DNA of 64,000 nt from Purpureocillium takamizusanense. Taxonomy: Eukaryota > Ascomycota > Sordariomycetes > Hypocreales > Ophiocordycipitaceae. The notes under the pieces are model-generated. The model did no database searches and was not told the origin of the DNA. It saw only the letters and a program-made list of their open reading frames with translations. The position numbers and the translations under genes are program-made. Location: the NCBI RefSeq assembly GCF_022605165.1, contig NC_063073.1, forward strand, positions 2,294,001 to 2,358,000, written 5' to 3'. How positions within the stretch are numbered: the first letter of the stretch is position 1; each line of letters starts with the position of its first letter. Below are positions 33,701 to 46,200 of the stretch, piece after piece.

Positions 33701-35613
33701 GACATCAGCGGCCAAGGCCACACACGGGGCACCGCTCACAGGGGGTCATCCAACTTCTCTCTGTCAACGCACCTGGTTCATCGTTATCCTGGCAGCAATC
33801 CCGGACATGATGACCGCGGCGATCGCGAGGTCTGCGCCTCGCCTAGGCTCCGTAAAACCAGCTCAGGGGTCCCAACCCGAGCTGTTCTAGTAAAACGCAC
33901 AGAGCTTCTTAATTAGCCCTGCCCGTTCGTCCATCCATCCATCCGTCCCGCTGGAGGTCTACACCGTAACTATAGGTGAAGGGGGGGGCTTATGACGTCC
34001 TAGGTCCGTGCCATCATTTCGACGACTAAGATGGGTTTCAAGTGCGTATCGCGGTTGAAGAAATGGAAACGAGCATATAACCAGAGAGCTCGAATGCCAA
34101 AGTAAAAAGGGCGACTGACTACTTACGTACTAACCCAATGTCAGTCAGTTACTAACGTTACTCCGTACGTAACTCTTCGCAAGTAAGACCATCTAAGGCT
34201 GTGTCCCCGTACATGGTTTATTTATCCATGTATAGCACCAACGCCGAGGCCAGAGAATGCATCAGAGGTCCCCATTCCCACTGAGCTGCTGGTGCCTGCC
34301 TGCCTGCCTGCTCCTCGGAGTTCCTAAGGATGTAGCACGCGGACGCTGTTTATCACTCGATGTGTGTGCCAAGAAGCTCTCCCACCTTGATAAATGGAGA
34401 AGAAGATGGGTTGTTACGCCTCGCGAAGGAAGTGCCGATGTCATGCAACGCTCGGTATCATAATTAATAAACGGCAAACACTTACCTCCAACTTACTACT
34501 ACTATACATACATACGTAGCAGCAGCACACAGGTAGATAGATATCTACCTAGGGAGTAAAGCAGGTTCCCATCCTCGGAACTCATCGGATGCACGCACTG
34601 CCACCAGCAGGTGTCGTGCCCTGACTGACTGACTGCTGCTGCATCGACGTCCCTTCGTACTGTACAGCTCGCTCGCTCGCTCGCACGTCCGCGAGCGTAC
34701 TACCGACGCTTCGCTGGCGGGTTATTATGGGAACAGGCAGCAGAACAGCATCACGGCCGGCCCAAAATGCCCTGCCGCCCGCTCATCATCAACCAGCCAG
34801 TCAGTGATTGAGCGAGTGAGTAAGACCCCAGCCAGTTCAGTCCGGCAGTCCTACCTCCTACCTCTACCCTCCAATCTTGATCAACAGAGGACCGTGGCCA
34901 TCAGGCGGTCAACGGAAAGAAAAAAAAAACCCCTCCCCACCATCCATCCATCCATGGGTATACGTCGTCGCGATATATGTCCCCCTTCACGCAAAACGGA
35001 AAAAAAAAAAGCCTCTCCCCGTTTCCGGCAGTCACACACGATGACACACCGAGGAAGAAAGGTACTAACTATGCATTCTTCCGTACGAAGTACATACATA
35101 CCGCCTACCAACGTGTCTTCGTCCTGCTCGTGCTCCTTCCCCCTCCACCGTTCATCCCCATACATGTCGTCCTTATCACGCCCCCATCCCCTAGGTACTG
35201 TTACGTGCGTATCTCCAATCAATGCTACTACTCCTGCATCCCGTGCATGCGTAGGTACGGCGCTTGCGTGCCTGCGTGCCTGCGTACAACCGTCTCAGGG
35301 CCTCGGAACTTCTCCACCGTCCTGGTCCATCCCATCCCATCCCTCCCCCCTCTCCCCACGGCCGAAACGGGGGCGCGGCGCCCGGCAATCGTCAAGCAGC
35401 GCCCCCCCCCCGGCCCCCCGGTACGAAGCGGTGAGCTGCATAGGTGTGCATGAAGCCCCGGTCCCCCCTCCCCTCTGACGGCCGACGTACGCACGTGCGT
35501 CCCAAAATGAGGGCACCGCCTCGACGGTCCAACGTGGGACAAGGAGGCAGGAGGCAGAGTTATCGTCGTCTCCCGGCCACGGTCACGAGGGACGGACAGG
35601 GTGCTGTCGGAGG

Positions 35614-35620
<7 letters not shown>

Positions 35621-35668
<48 letters not shown>
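35621..35668 (+). repeat. (GT)24 microsatellite
   Basis: A pure 48-base GT repeat, preceded by a shorter GTGTGTGC run. It generates overlapping Cys-Val ORFs that are not genes. Confidence 0.92.
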
Positions 35669-35674
<6 letters not shown>

Positions 35675-36266
35675 CCGGCCCGCAGCCTCCTCCTCCAACT
35701 CAACAGTCAAAACGTTTCGCGTCCCTGGTACACGACAGCCCGTATATATTAAAAACCATATATACAAAGCCATCTGTGCCCCCACGCCCCGTGCGCCTCC
35801 TGTGCTTTTCGACACCTGCAATCTGCTGCTTCCCCCGCATGCTAACGAAAGTGGTCATATCGTTGCGTGTTCGGTTCGGGTTACAAAGACCAAAAAGCCC
35901 GTGTGCCGATTCGCTCGAGCCTCCACGCACGACGGCTGGCTCTCATCTCAGCCTCTGCTCGAGCCAACCAACAAAGGCCATGGCAGAAACAGACACTTCC
36001 CTCCGTGTAGATACATACTGCCAATGACAGAATCAGCAACGAAATATACGCGCCCTGTATGAGCGTGTTTGTGCAGCATAGCCTTGAAGCTCAATCGACG
36101 CCAAGAACAGGCTCTTCCAACTCCCAGTTGCCAAACATCTGTAACAAGTTCCTGTACTCCCGTACACTATCAAAAAAACAAAAACGATCGGGAAAGAAAG
36201 ACGCCTCAAGAGGTCCTCAAGAGGTCTTGCTGCAGCAATAAAAGGTAAGAAGCCCCGTCGGTTCGA

Positions 36267-37409
36267 TCAGCGGGACCCGGGCCCTTCCAACGGGCTCTGG
36301 GGCAGGCTCCGCACGCCACCCAGGTCTGCGCTTCCTGTCCGTCTCAGCGCTTGCCGCATCGTCTCGATATTCAGATCGTTTGGCGCAGCGAGGTTGTGTG
36401 GTCCGCCGCTGGCCGGGCTTCCTAGCGGCTTGCGAGGAGGGCTCAAGTCGACACCCTTCATGCTGCCAGGATTGCTCGTCGGAGGGCTCGTTCCAGGGCC
36501 CTGGCTAGACACCGGCGAGCGGATCGGCGACGGCGAGCGGTTCAGTAACGGCGGGGGAATGGACGTCAGCCCTGCCAAGTGTATGCTCTCGCGCGATCCG
36601 ACGGTGGTGGCGTGCGGGTTGTGTTCGGCTTGGACGACGTCTGCGAACGAGATAAAGGACAATCTGCGCACGTCTGCAGAGTCCAGAGAGCCGTAGTGAG
36701 ATGCGTTATCGGGGGGCAGCCCAACGTGGTCCGCAAAGGAGGCCAGCTCCGCGGCCCACTCACTCGACGTCTGGTCGTACGGGGTGCTGCTGCCTTGCGT
36801 CGCGGCCGCTCCAGTGACCGTGACCGACGCAGGCTGGTGTGAAGAGTGGGTAACAATCTCGACGGCATCTGGGTCGAGCTTGTGATTGGTAATGGCTTCG
36901 GACGCGTCGTCGAGCACCGACGGGATGTAGTTCTCGGTCTGAATGTGAGTCGGGATCGCCGGGGAGCTCGGCTTCAGCACGGTGCTGTCCTGGACATCGC
37001 GCTCAAAGATCTGAGAGCCTGCGGGGGACGACACGCGGGGTGAGCCCGACAGGCCTCGGCTTGGCGAGGCTGGTAGCACAAAGGGGTGGCCGTGTTCGCC
37101 TTGCGTCGTCGTGTTGGGGGTCGGCGACGCCGTAGATCGAGACGTCGACGAGAGCTTGGAGCCGTCCTTGGGCAGCGAGGGCGGTTCAGTGCTGGACCCA
37201 GACTTGAAGGATGTGTCGGGCTTCTTCTTGCCGAAGCCAAACAAGCTTCGTTTCTTGCCCTTGGTGCTCTTCTTGTTGCCGTCACTCGCCTGGGATTCGG
37301 GCTCCGCGTTGTCGGTAGCTCGCGGTGTCGAATCGTCGTAGCTGCTGTCGTCGGGTGTGCCCCTGTAGGCCTCGCCACTCTTGAGCGACGGCGCCTCGGC
37401 GAGAGACAT
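36267..37409 (-). CDS. Conserved disordered fungal protein of unknown function
   Basis: A 380-residue single-exon ORF with good coding character but no domain I can name. Seen: a Ser/Lys-rich N-terminal region with a basic GKKRSLFGFGKKK motif at about 52-64 that could bind membranes or nucleic acid; long Ser/Pro/Thr-rich disordered stretches; and two blocks that look conserved, SEWAAELASFADHVGLPPDN followed by DVRRLSFISFADVVQAEH in the middle, and DLNIETMRQALRRTGSADLG near the C-terminus. Many SP and TP sites suggest phosphorylation. I believe similar unnamed proteins occur across Ascomycota but cannot check. No signal peptide or membrane segment is seen. The start is the first in-frame ATG. 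Confidence 0.75.
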   Translation of the reverse strand: MSLAEAPSLKSGEAYRGTPDDSSYDDSTPRATDNAEPESQASDGNKKSTKGKKRSLFGFGKKKPDTSFKSGSSTEPPSLPKDGSKLSSTSRSTASPTPNTTTQGEHGHPFVLPASPSRGLSGSPRVSSPAGSQIFERDVQDSTVLKPSSPAIPTHIQTENYIPSVLDDASEAITNHKLDPDAVEIVTHSSHQPASVTVTGAAATQGSSTPYDQTSSEWAAELASFADHVGLPPDNASHYGSLDSADVRRLSFISFADVVQAEHNPHATTVGSRESIHLAGLTSIPPPLLNRSPSPIRSPVSSQGPGTSPPTSNPGSMKGVDLSPPRKPLGSPASGGPHNLAAPNDLNIETMRQALRRTGSADLGGVRSLPQSPLEGPGSR

Positions 37410-40400
37410 GGTCGATGGGAGTGTCGACGTATGCCGCGGCAGGCGATGACGGGTGGCAACGGTGACGTCGGGACGAGCTGCGGAGACGGTGAGCCCTCGT
37501 CGGTCTGATGCAGCGTGTCTCCCAACGCCTTAGTGCATGCGAGAACAAACGACGACGGGCCCGCGAGGGGGGAAGGATAGGGGGGGCAAGGCAAGGTCGG
37601 GATGGATGGCGGAGCAGGCGGGTTCTGGCAGTGCGTTCACGTCGCCATTCGCCGCTGCCCTGGGTTGACGGGGGAGGGTGAGATGGTGATGCGAAGGTGG
37701 CAGCTGCGGGCGAGTGACGCAGGGCGGTAATGGGGAGCGACAAAGGCGGCGGCAGTGACAGCGGCAGAGGTAGCGGCAGCAGCACAGGACCTCAGTCTGG
37801 GCATTCGTTGATCCAACACGCACACACACACACAAACACTCATCCATGTGCTCTTTGGGGGGGGGGGGATGGAGGGTCTCGGGTCGTCACACGTACCAGC
37901 CGTCCAGACCTGCTGCTGGCGGACGAGCCCAGTGACCCGCCTGACGCTTCCCTAGCGGGCGCTCGCTCGGCTCCACTGACAGCACAGTGAGGTGGATGGA
38001 TGAAACCCGAACTGGAAGTGCCCAGGTGGCAGCGGCATGTACGTAGCAGTACGTGGTACTAAGTGGGCGTCGGTAGGAAATCCCCCAGTGGAGTCTCCAC
38101 TGCCGCTAGTAGCACCCGACGGCGCAGGCCGCCTCCAGACGCCTCAGCTCTCGCGCTTTCCTCAACTTGTGCTGACGCTGCTCGTCCCCCCAAAGATCCA
38201 AAGGAGGGGAGGGACACCGAAGGGGAGCTCCTCACGGGGCCTAGAACAAGTACGGCCAGGTGCCAGTGGATCGACCGGGAGCGACGTGACGCAACCCCGG
38301 GAAGCGAGGGCTACGTACCAGGGCGTGAGCACTGATGGGATTGGGCTGTGTCTTTGGATGAGCGAAGCAAGTTTGTCGTCGTCGTCGTCGTCGTCGTCGT
38401 CGCTGTCAGCGTCTTCGACTGCCGCAGTGCCGTCCGTGCCCGGGGCTGTGCGCGCGATTTCGAGCCGGACTAGCCGAGGGGTTCCTGTAACAGAGGTACG
38501 TAAGGTACAAAGGTAGAAGAGGAACGTGGTGCAAGTCTTTGATCCCGTGGACTTGCGCAGGGGCGGGCGAAGTAGTAGTAGCAGCAGCAGCAAGAGCCGG
38601 GATAGTATTTGCTTTTACCTAAGGTAGGCACGCGGCAAAGGGGACGGAGGCACGCCGCAGGCAATTTAAAAAGAGATTCCTCGAGGGTGCGGGGACCACC
38701 TACCCCGTGGACTGATGAGATCACCAGCTGCCTGTCCGCCCGCGCCCGGGATGGATGTGCACCTACAGTGCGTAACTACAGTAAAGCACTTCAGGTGAGG
38801 AGCATTAATGAATGTCCACCTGCGTAAGCGTGCGTAGGCGAGTTGTGCCATCGACCTCATTCTGCTTCGTTAGCACGGGGCACTCTGCTTTGGTGCATAG
38901 GTAGGTACGCATTTCATACCAAGTACAGTACACACATAGTTTTTAACGATTCAGTATTGTGCATACATGCGAAGTACAGTAGGCGCAGAAACCCTCTGGC
39001 GCACAGCACGCATTTGATGAGAGGGGCCGTGGGCATGCGCGTGCGTGCAGGTGACAAAGAGTCATCATCCACCCACACCTCGCCCAACTCTATGCATATG
39101 CCACTCACGCACTGCAGTGCCTGCCACTATGTATCATGCCATGCAGGCAGGCTGGTAGGTCGACAGCCGTCCAGCGCCGCGGCGGTGTCAATCCGCGACA
39201 GCGGTCTGTTCGATGATGCACTCGTGCCGATCCACGGCCCAGCCCAAAAGCACCAAGCATGGAGCGATTGGTTGCCGCTGTTGCTCATGCTGATGCTGCT
39301 GTTGCTGCTGCCGCCGCCGCCTCCTACCAGACGACACAGCACAATAGCCCATGACATAAAGAATCGACAAACTGTAGGTATGTGCAGCCAGATCATCGTG
39401 GCCCGGGGGCAGGAGGGCAGCGAACCTTGGCAGGCTGACGACGCACGTCACTTCCGCATGGCTAAGATGGCATGGATTGCGCGCCCACCGTCGTTCCAAA
39501 AATACATGGCCCCCGTCCGTTCCACCCCCGGAACGAGGATGGCATCATGTCTTTTCGAGCGAGCCTCGCCTCGCCTCGCCTCACCTTGGTCCAGTCTCAC
39601 CTCGTCCCACCGTCGCCACGACGTCTTGGTTGCAGTGCTCCTGCCGCCGCCGCCGCTGCTGCTGCTGCTTGCTGCCCTCGCATAGGTAGCATCCCAGCCA
39701 GCCAGCGTCGCATCGGCTCTCGTCCAGGCACTTACCTCTTGGCTCGTTTTTGAGACAGCCAGGGCATGAGACAAGCAGGGCATCATCATGCGAAAATATT
39801 GGGACACACAAGCAAAAAAAAGAAAAGAAAAGAAGAAGAAGAATATGCGCCCCTGGAACCCCCCGGCCGTCTCGTCTCGTGTGCTTGCTTGCTTGCCTCC
39901 ATGCCTGCCTTTGGGTCGCTGGTCGTCGAACCCCCCCTTCCTTGCTCGCGACCTCGTGATGCCCTCTGCCCTCGCACGCCCGCCGCCCCCCTCCATCCCA
40001 CACACACACACACCCTGGCATCCTAGCAATCAAGGACCCTGCACGTTGCCCCCCTTTGCATTCGATTCGCGGGACCCGGCGAGGGCATGATATCACACAC
40101 ATCGCATCGCATCACGCGGGAGACGAGCCCTTCCTTCACCGACAAATCGTCTTTTTTTTTCCCTTTCCAAACGCTGCCTTTTGCCTGTCTGTCAGGAAGC
40201 GATTGCCTGTCAGTGGCTACGGAGACGTGCGTATGGAACGAGTGACTCGGGCGTCTTTCGTTCCATTCACATTCGGCGAGCGCAAACGTGGCGAAGCCAA
40301 CCCCAGCATTTGCATTGTCTCTTATTTTTTTCTTTTTGCTGTCACACGTCCCTGTCCAAATCGACATAATGTACGAAGTATGTACGATATTGCATTGCTC

Positions 40401-40848
40401 GCCAGGTCCCTCGCATGAAGAACGGGGGGAAATCTACCGCTGGTTTCACGTAGAGCACAAACTTGGAACGGCCCATCACCGTCATCATCAGGACGACGGC
40501 CCGACAAGGCCGTGTGTTAGTGCAGATGATCCCCAGGACGTGTCAGTGTCAGATCACGTGGAAAATCACGTGCGTTTTGTGCACGGGACGTGCCAGGGGT
40601 CTCGCCGGCCAAATGTTATTAGGTAAGCGGACGCAGGTCGCGAAAAACTTCAGGGCCAAGCAATTTGGGCGAGCTCGACGGCGCCCATCACGAGACGCAT
40701 CCCAACGCCGACCGACGCGGCCCTTGTCCCCTTTCCTGGCGGCGCTGGCACAGATCTCATTCTCTTCTGGACGGATTGTTTCTTGTCGCTCTTTGTTTGG
40801 TCGCGTCAATTGCCCCTGTCTCGCCCGTGGCAGCGGCTTCTCACAGCT
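37410..40848. other. Gene-free gap (3.4 kb)
   Basis: No supported gene. Contains G/C-rich promoter-like DNA next to the 37409 start codon, a (GTC)n run at 38376-38401, CTG/TGC repeats near 39285-39315 and 39645-39670, a CT/TC patch with CTCGCCTCGCC repeats near 39563-39585, and GTACGAAGTA at 40371-40380. The last few hundred bases should be the promoter of the mL58 gene. Confidence 0.48.
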
Positions 40849-41565
40849 ATGGGGATTCGCTCCCTCTTCCGGCCGGCAGCAGCCCAGCTGCTCGCCGTCG
40901 CCTCCCGCTCCTCTACGACGACAACAACAACAATAATAACATCATCATCACCATCAATCGCCGCCGCCGCGTCCTCCTCACTTCTCCTCCCTCTCGTCGC
41001 CGCCCGCGGCCACAAGACCACCGCCCGCACTAAGCGCGCTCTGAAGCTCGCCCCCCACGACTCCTTCCTCCCCGACCGGTCCACCCCCTTCCCGGCCGCC
41101 GATTCCATCATCTACAACCCGCCCGCCTCCGAGGCATCCCCCGCGCACACGCCCTTCATCTTCCTGCCGCGGAGCGACCCCCGCCGTGCGGCCCTCGTGC
41201 GCCTCCGCAACAGCCCAGACGCCGCCGCCTCCGCGCTGGCACCGACGCCCGTCGAGGACGGGGACCTGCCGCCCGCCATGCGCTACCCCAGGAGGCAACC
41301 CCGATACAACCTCAAGAAGGAGGACATCGCCGAGATTAAGCGCCTCAGGGAAGAGGATCCCATCAAGTGGAGCGTGGGGCAGCTCTCGAAGAAGTTTGAC
41401 TGCTCGCCTATATTCGTCAGGATGGTGGCCCCGGCCCCTGCGGAGCATCTCGACTACCTCAAGGCCAAGTTGGAACGGAAGATGACTCGCTGGGGCCCCA
41501 AGAAGACCCAGGCCAGGGAAGACCGCAGGAGAAGGGCCGAGATGGTGTATCGAGGCGAATTATAA
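40849..41565 (+). CDS. Mitochondrial large-subunit ribosomal protein mL58 (MRPL20 family)
   Basis: Single-exon 238-residue protein of the fungal mitoribosome large subunit. Seen: a mitochondrial targeting region of about 55 residues rich in Ala, Ser, Thr and Arg; the family N-terminal block RGHKTTARTKRALKLAPHDS directly after it; FIFLPRSDPRRAALVRL in the middle; and a C-terminal half with YPRRQPRYNLKKEDIAEIKR, a short helix-turn-helix-like piece WSVGQLSKKFDCSPIFVRM, and a basic tail KMTRWGPKKTQAREDRRRR. Members of this family (Pfam MRP-L20) are about 190-240 residues long, so the length fits. The start ATG is the first that yields a targeting peptide; an upstream in-frame non-ATG extension is not supported. 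Convergent with the F-box-like gene, 236 bp apart. Confidence 0.88.
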   Translation: MGIRSLFRPAAAQLLAVASRSSTTTTTTIITSSSPSIAAAASSSLLLPLVAARGHKTTARTKRALKLAPHDSFLPDRSTPFPAADSIIYNPPASEASPAHTPFIFLPRSDPRRAALVRLRNSPDAAASALAPTPVEDGDLPPAMRYPRRQPRYNLKKEDIAEIKRLREEDPIKWSVGQLSKKFDCSPIFVRMVAPAPAEHLDYLKAKLERKMTRWGPKKTQAREDRRRRAEMVYRGEL

Positions 41566-41801
41566 CGCCGCCACGGGATGAATGGCATGTACCATCTACT
41601 CCTTGTTGAAGTCACATCGCGAGGTATCAACAAGGCACGTGTAGGATACAGGCAATGGGCCGTTACACTAGGCGTTATATCGAGCAAGAGCATAGGAGCG
41701 CGCTCGCTGTACAAATACCAACAAACACCTTTTGGATGCATCTGGCATGCGAACCGTATCCTCCATTGTAGCGCTTTCCTTGACTCGCTGTTCCGCAGAC
41801 C

Positions 41802-43288
41802 TCACGATGAGGGACGACGACCCCCGCTGCTCACAGACGACGGTCGGCGCGCGCTGCCCACGGAAGATGTCTCCTCGTTGATGTCCTTCCTCCCGGGAAT
41901 GACCCTCCAGCACCAGCCGCACCAGCTTCGACAACAGCCGTTAACTTCTGGTGCCAGGACGCGGCTCCCGCTCCCCTTTTCGTCATCCCATTCAGGTACG
42001 CAGGCCCCGACGCGCACCATGCGGACCAGCTTGCGCTTAACCCGGCCGCCGATGCCCTCAATCTCGTGGCGCGCGTAGCCTGGGCCCAGTTGAGGGGACG
42101 GAGTCCGCTCGTTTTCGTGGCGGAACTCTTCGATTAAGGTGGTGAGCGGTGTGCCCATGCCACTAAATGGTGATCCGTTGTGTCCCGGCGTAGTCGCCAC
42201 GGAAGCCGGGGAGGGGAGCTCGGCAATCCAAGGCGCTTGGCCTGTGTCGCGGACATCTTCTGCGTCACAGTCGACCTCTTGCTCGCGATCGCGCGCAGCA
42301 AGACACTCCTCCTCACGGCCGCAGATGACACCCCGGTCACCGTCGCCGATACCGGTGCCAAGGCCTCCAAGGACTTCGCCATACTGGTTTCGCCACTTCC
42401 ATATGCTGTCATTCGAGGTTAGTCATGAAGAACAACATCATAGCTGGCCTAGACGCAAGATCATACCGTTGGTACTCGTGGTCTGCCCCCCGGATGCTGC
42501 GTCCACAGGGTTGACAGAGCCAAACGCCCTTGGCGTCGCATGTGCAGAGGGCCCGCTGCACGGGCTCTGAGTAGAAAGGGGTGTCGGGATCTAGGGGCGG
42601 GTGGATGAGAGTCCCAATGGGGGCTCGCACACAGGTGACGCAGAGCCTGCGATGTCTTTCGCGGAGCGCGACGGGAGCGGGCGGCTTGATGGTGCAGTTC
42701 TGTGATCTTTAGTTAGGCGCGGGTGGCGCAAGCAGCACGTATGGCGGATTAGACTCACCCTGCAAATCACCTCGCCGCAACGTCTACACTCGTCGACCAT
42801 GTCGCGTGCGCAACTACCAGCCTTGCCGCTGCAATTCCTGCCATCTTCCATATAGTGCCAGTTGCTAGCACGAGCCCGATATCGAAGCAGTTCGTCGCGG
42901 TTAACGGGGAGCTTTTCGTTGGAACAGCGAAGAGTCGAAGCCAGAAGAATGGTCCGATACTGGACTAAACCATCGTGGATTGCGCGGCTGGTACGGGAGA
43001 GGGCGTCGAGGGAATTCAGATCGATTGACGAAACGATGGCGACGACGATGCTGGGACGTGTAAGTCACTTGGCAGCAAGAGGCACGGCCAGGTCACGGAG
43101 GCATACGGATAACAGCTCAATGCATCAGTCATGGCGTTCGATACGCGCGGCGCCGGCTCCTGGGCAGGTGCCTCGAGGTCGGGCGCGGGGGAGCCATTGA
43201 CAAGATGTCGAATCTCCCGCTGTAGGGCGTCTTGTATTGCAGGTGCGGCGTCTTCGCCATCCTCGCCCAAATCGACAAATCGAGCCAT
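41802..43288 (-). CDS. F-box-like protein with Cys-rich zinc-binding segments
   Basis: Four exons on the minus strand: 43288-43107, 43050-42759, 42699-42467 and 42405-41802, with introns of 56, 59 and 61 bp; phases agree and give 436 residues. Seen: N-terminal acidic region; an F-box-like helix block around residues 55-95 (the reading VVAIVSSIDLNSLDALSRTS, then YRTILLASTL); cysteine pairs in CSGKAGSC, CRRCGEVICRNC and LCVTC at about 135-185, and CTCDAKGVWLCQPCG further on, likely one or two zinc sites; a CGREEEC motif; and a basic, Ser-rich C-terminal half with KRKLVRMVRVGACVPEWD and a WCGWCW motif. Similar unnamed proteins are common in ascomycetes. F-box proteins act as SCF ubiquitin-ligase adaptors, but that role is inference here. 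Confidence 0.8.
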
Positions 43289-46200
43289 GTTGGCCAGGCC
43301 ACGACGCGGCTGCAAGTGTCGGGCAACGCTGCGTCGAAGTCTGGGACCCGATCGGCGTCGACGCGGGGATCTGCAGACAGCGGCCGAAGCGGGAGGAGGA
43401 TGGGGGAACGAAATGTTTTTAATAATAGGGCGCTATAAAGCTCGACGAGGCCATTGCTAGAGCATCCATCGATTCTCCCTGGCGAGATATGCGATACAAA
43501 TCAGGTCTATGCAGAGGCGGTCGGTGGCCTCACGAAACGGCGGGCATGATGCAGACGGGCTCACGGAGTACGAAGAAAGGGAGATGTCGTGCGGGCGGGC
43601 GGGCGCGGGCAAGGTAGATACCTGAGTAAGTAAGGTAGGGCGCCTTGAGCTGTGCGGGCAGGCGAGAGCTGACATGGAACGGATTCGATCGGTGAGGAGG
43701 GTCAGGTGCAGGTGCCGGCGGCGGCGACGGCGCGGGGCAGACGGAACTACGAGCAGCAACGACGGAGCCGATGCCCCGCTGCACACCAACAAGCTGGACG
43801 ACTTGAGGTGTGGACGCGAGGCTTCTCTTAGTTACTTGGCTACCCAGCAGTTGGCGCAACGGCTCACCAGGTTCCGAGTACCGGCCAACTAGGCAGGTCA
43901 AGCTTGTCAAGGTAACTTTCAGAGCGGGCAAGCGCGCCGGAGGAGTGGCATGCCCCTCTTTCCCCCACACGAACCACGAAGCTCGTCGCGTCAGGTGTCC
44001 CGCCCTGCTCGTGATCGCAATCCACGGCCCTTGTTAGTACTGATTGATAAGAAAAAAAATCACTCATAGACTTATGGGGTCCTCCATTGACTTTATGGAG
44101 CTGTTGAGCGCCCGCGGGAATTACATCCATACCTACCGCCGACTCCGAATCCGAGCGAGTTTCGTGCGAGGTTCGGATTTTCTATGCCTTGACACTAATA
44201 AGCCTTTGTTTGGGCCACGAGCCATTGAAGAAGCAAGCAGCACGCGGATTTACAAAGTACGCATCCGCACTTATAGAGCACGTGCTCCTTTTGTGGAGGA
44301 CACACGGCGTTGTTAATTTTACTGAATGGTCTTGTCGTGCACTCACGCACATACTGTATCGCCGAGAGTCAATGATTCAGAGCAGGTAGAGCATCCGTCG
44401 CGTCCAGTTCGAAGCGTAGGCATCCAATTTCTGGAATGTGGCTCTCAAGACGGCGAGGCCGGAAATGGCCCCGTTCGCGAAAAACGCGTACCTCTGAAGA
44501 GATGAGCAGCGATTTCGGCTGTGTTTGACGTTGAACATGCAACCGGCCCAGGTGTCTGTTGGGTCCATGACTGCTTTCCAGAGCTGTTCTCGTCAACGAC
44601 CACTCAATAAAGTACCTATGCTTTGAACCAGGTCTCTTGGTCATATCATAACCGCACGGCAGTCGGCCTGTGCGGGTGTATCTGTCAAACATTGACGAAC
44701 ATTGGACTCATTCCTACTTAGTAGTACGAAGTACTTTGTCTCTATTAGAGGTACTTCGTACAGTATACAAGCACTTCGATAGTGCACTTGACACGAAATA
44801 CCCTATACCACCCCATGATTAAGTTGGACAAGAGCTTACACGGGTGAGGAGAGTAATCCAAGCGATAACAACCCAAATATGATCCGAACGGGTGAATACG
44901 AGTGAATAACACCCCGCCCGTCGTTAGGCTGGATGAAACCTATCGATGCTACATCGCAGACTGTGAGACTCTGCGCACTGACAGGCCCTGCTAGAAGGAT
45001 GAGGGGAACCGCCCGCCAATGGACATGGCGACAAACAATGTGTCGCTTCGTGCGGCAAGCGGGCACACTCTCAGCAGGCCTGGCCAGTCTGATGAAAGAG
45101 ACAAGACGAAGGCCGGCCACCGAGTAACGAACAATGGAAAGACATTAGTGATTGGCTTTCATGGACGGATGGGGGATCGCATTCAGTGGGCAGACGAGGC
45201 TGTGCATCTCCGGATGTGGGTGTGGCGGGTGACGTGTGGCGGGGGACGCGACAGCATTTTTTATTTTTGGATACGGCGTTTCCCCGACAATATGTGCAGC
45301 GAGGCCGCGAGGCGAACATGACGACAGCTCAGCCTAGGCTCAGCTTGGCTGCGCCAGCCGAGAAGCCAAAGGCTGACTGCCTGCCAGTGAGTGGCACGCG
45401 GGTGAGCAGACGACATGATGGGACGGGACGGGGCCAGCTGTCGCACCGCGCAGCTGCAGCAGCACCTCGCCTGCGCGCGCCGCTGAAGAATGCCCCCCCC
45501 TTCTTGTTCTTCGCAGACGACAGGAACGGACCCCAGAACGAGATTGCGATGGCCTCACCCCTGAAGACGTCGGCTCTCTCCCCCCCTGGGGCGCGACAAA
45601 CCCCCCCAGAGGCTTGGGGGAGCCGCTCTCGACGTCATCAGGGAGAGTGTGGGGGAGGGCATTGTGCACTGCCCAACCACCCGCCAGCACTCGCCAGGCC
45701 CCTTTCGCTAGCGCCATGCCTCTGAAACGCGGAATGCGCTCGCTGGAGGGTCCCTTGAATTTTAGCGCTAGGCCCGGGCTTGCCTTCCCCCGCCGCCGCC
45801 GCCGCCGCCTTGGGCGTGGAGGCTCCACGGTAGGCAACCTAAGGTTCCACGGGCTGAGCACGCGCCGCCACGCGCTGGAAAGCTCCCTGCCACCACTTTG
45901 GTTGCTGGGCTGTCCGGGGGGGCCAGCCTTGGTGGGGATGGAGGGTTTCCATCCATTCTCACTGCTGATGATGGATGTTACGGTGCGCTGTAGTGAGGTA
46001 CTAGCCTCTTGAAACTGCCCGCGCCGGCCGGCGTCGTCCTTTAGCAAATTTCCTGCGAGCAGCCCTTTTGAAACGGCCAGCCGCGTGTGTAGCTGTGGCG
46101 CGCCCCTCGTTAGCCGTCGTCTCCCATCCCGTTTTTGCAGGCTGTGTCTCTTCATCAACTCCAGACCTTGACCCTGGATCCCTCCCGTCCACTCCCGCGC

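Larger units (their letters stand above)
29324..36266. other. Large gene-free gap (6.9 kb)
   Basis: The longest region without a convincing gene. ORFs at 32234-33133 (minus), 32334-32975 (plus) and 34804-35478 (plus) are low-complexity and overlap each other in opposite frames. Seen: inverted repeats built on TACC/GGTA at 30251-30271 and 30698-30718, several further GGTACC and TACCTA words between 30200 and 30850, GTACTTCGTAC at 30504-30514, GTACGAAGTAC at 35083-35093, G/C homopolymer runs near 31740-31760 and 35401-35411, GCGG repeats near 33083-33116 and a (GT)24 run at 35621-35668. It may hold non-coding transcripts or the long leader of the RasGAP gene. Confidence 0.5.

Noticed and set aside
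35228..35821. ORFs with Cys-Val or Thr-His repeats around the GT microsatellite
   Set aside because: They are translations of the (GT)24 repeat.
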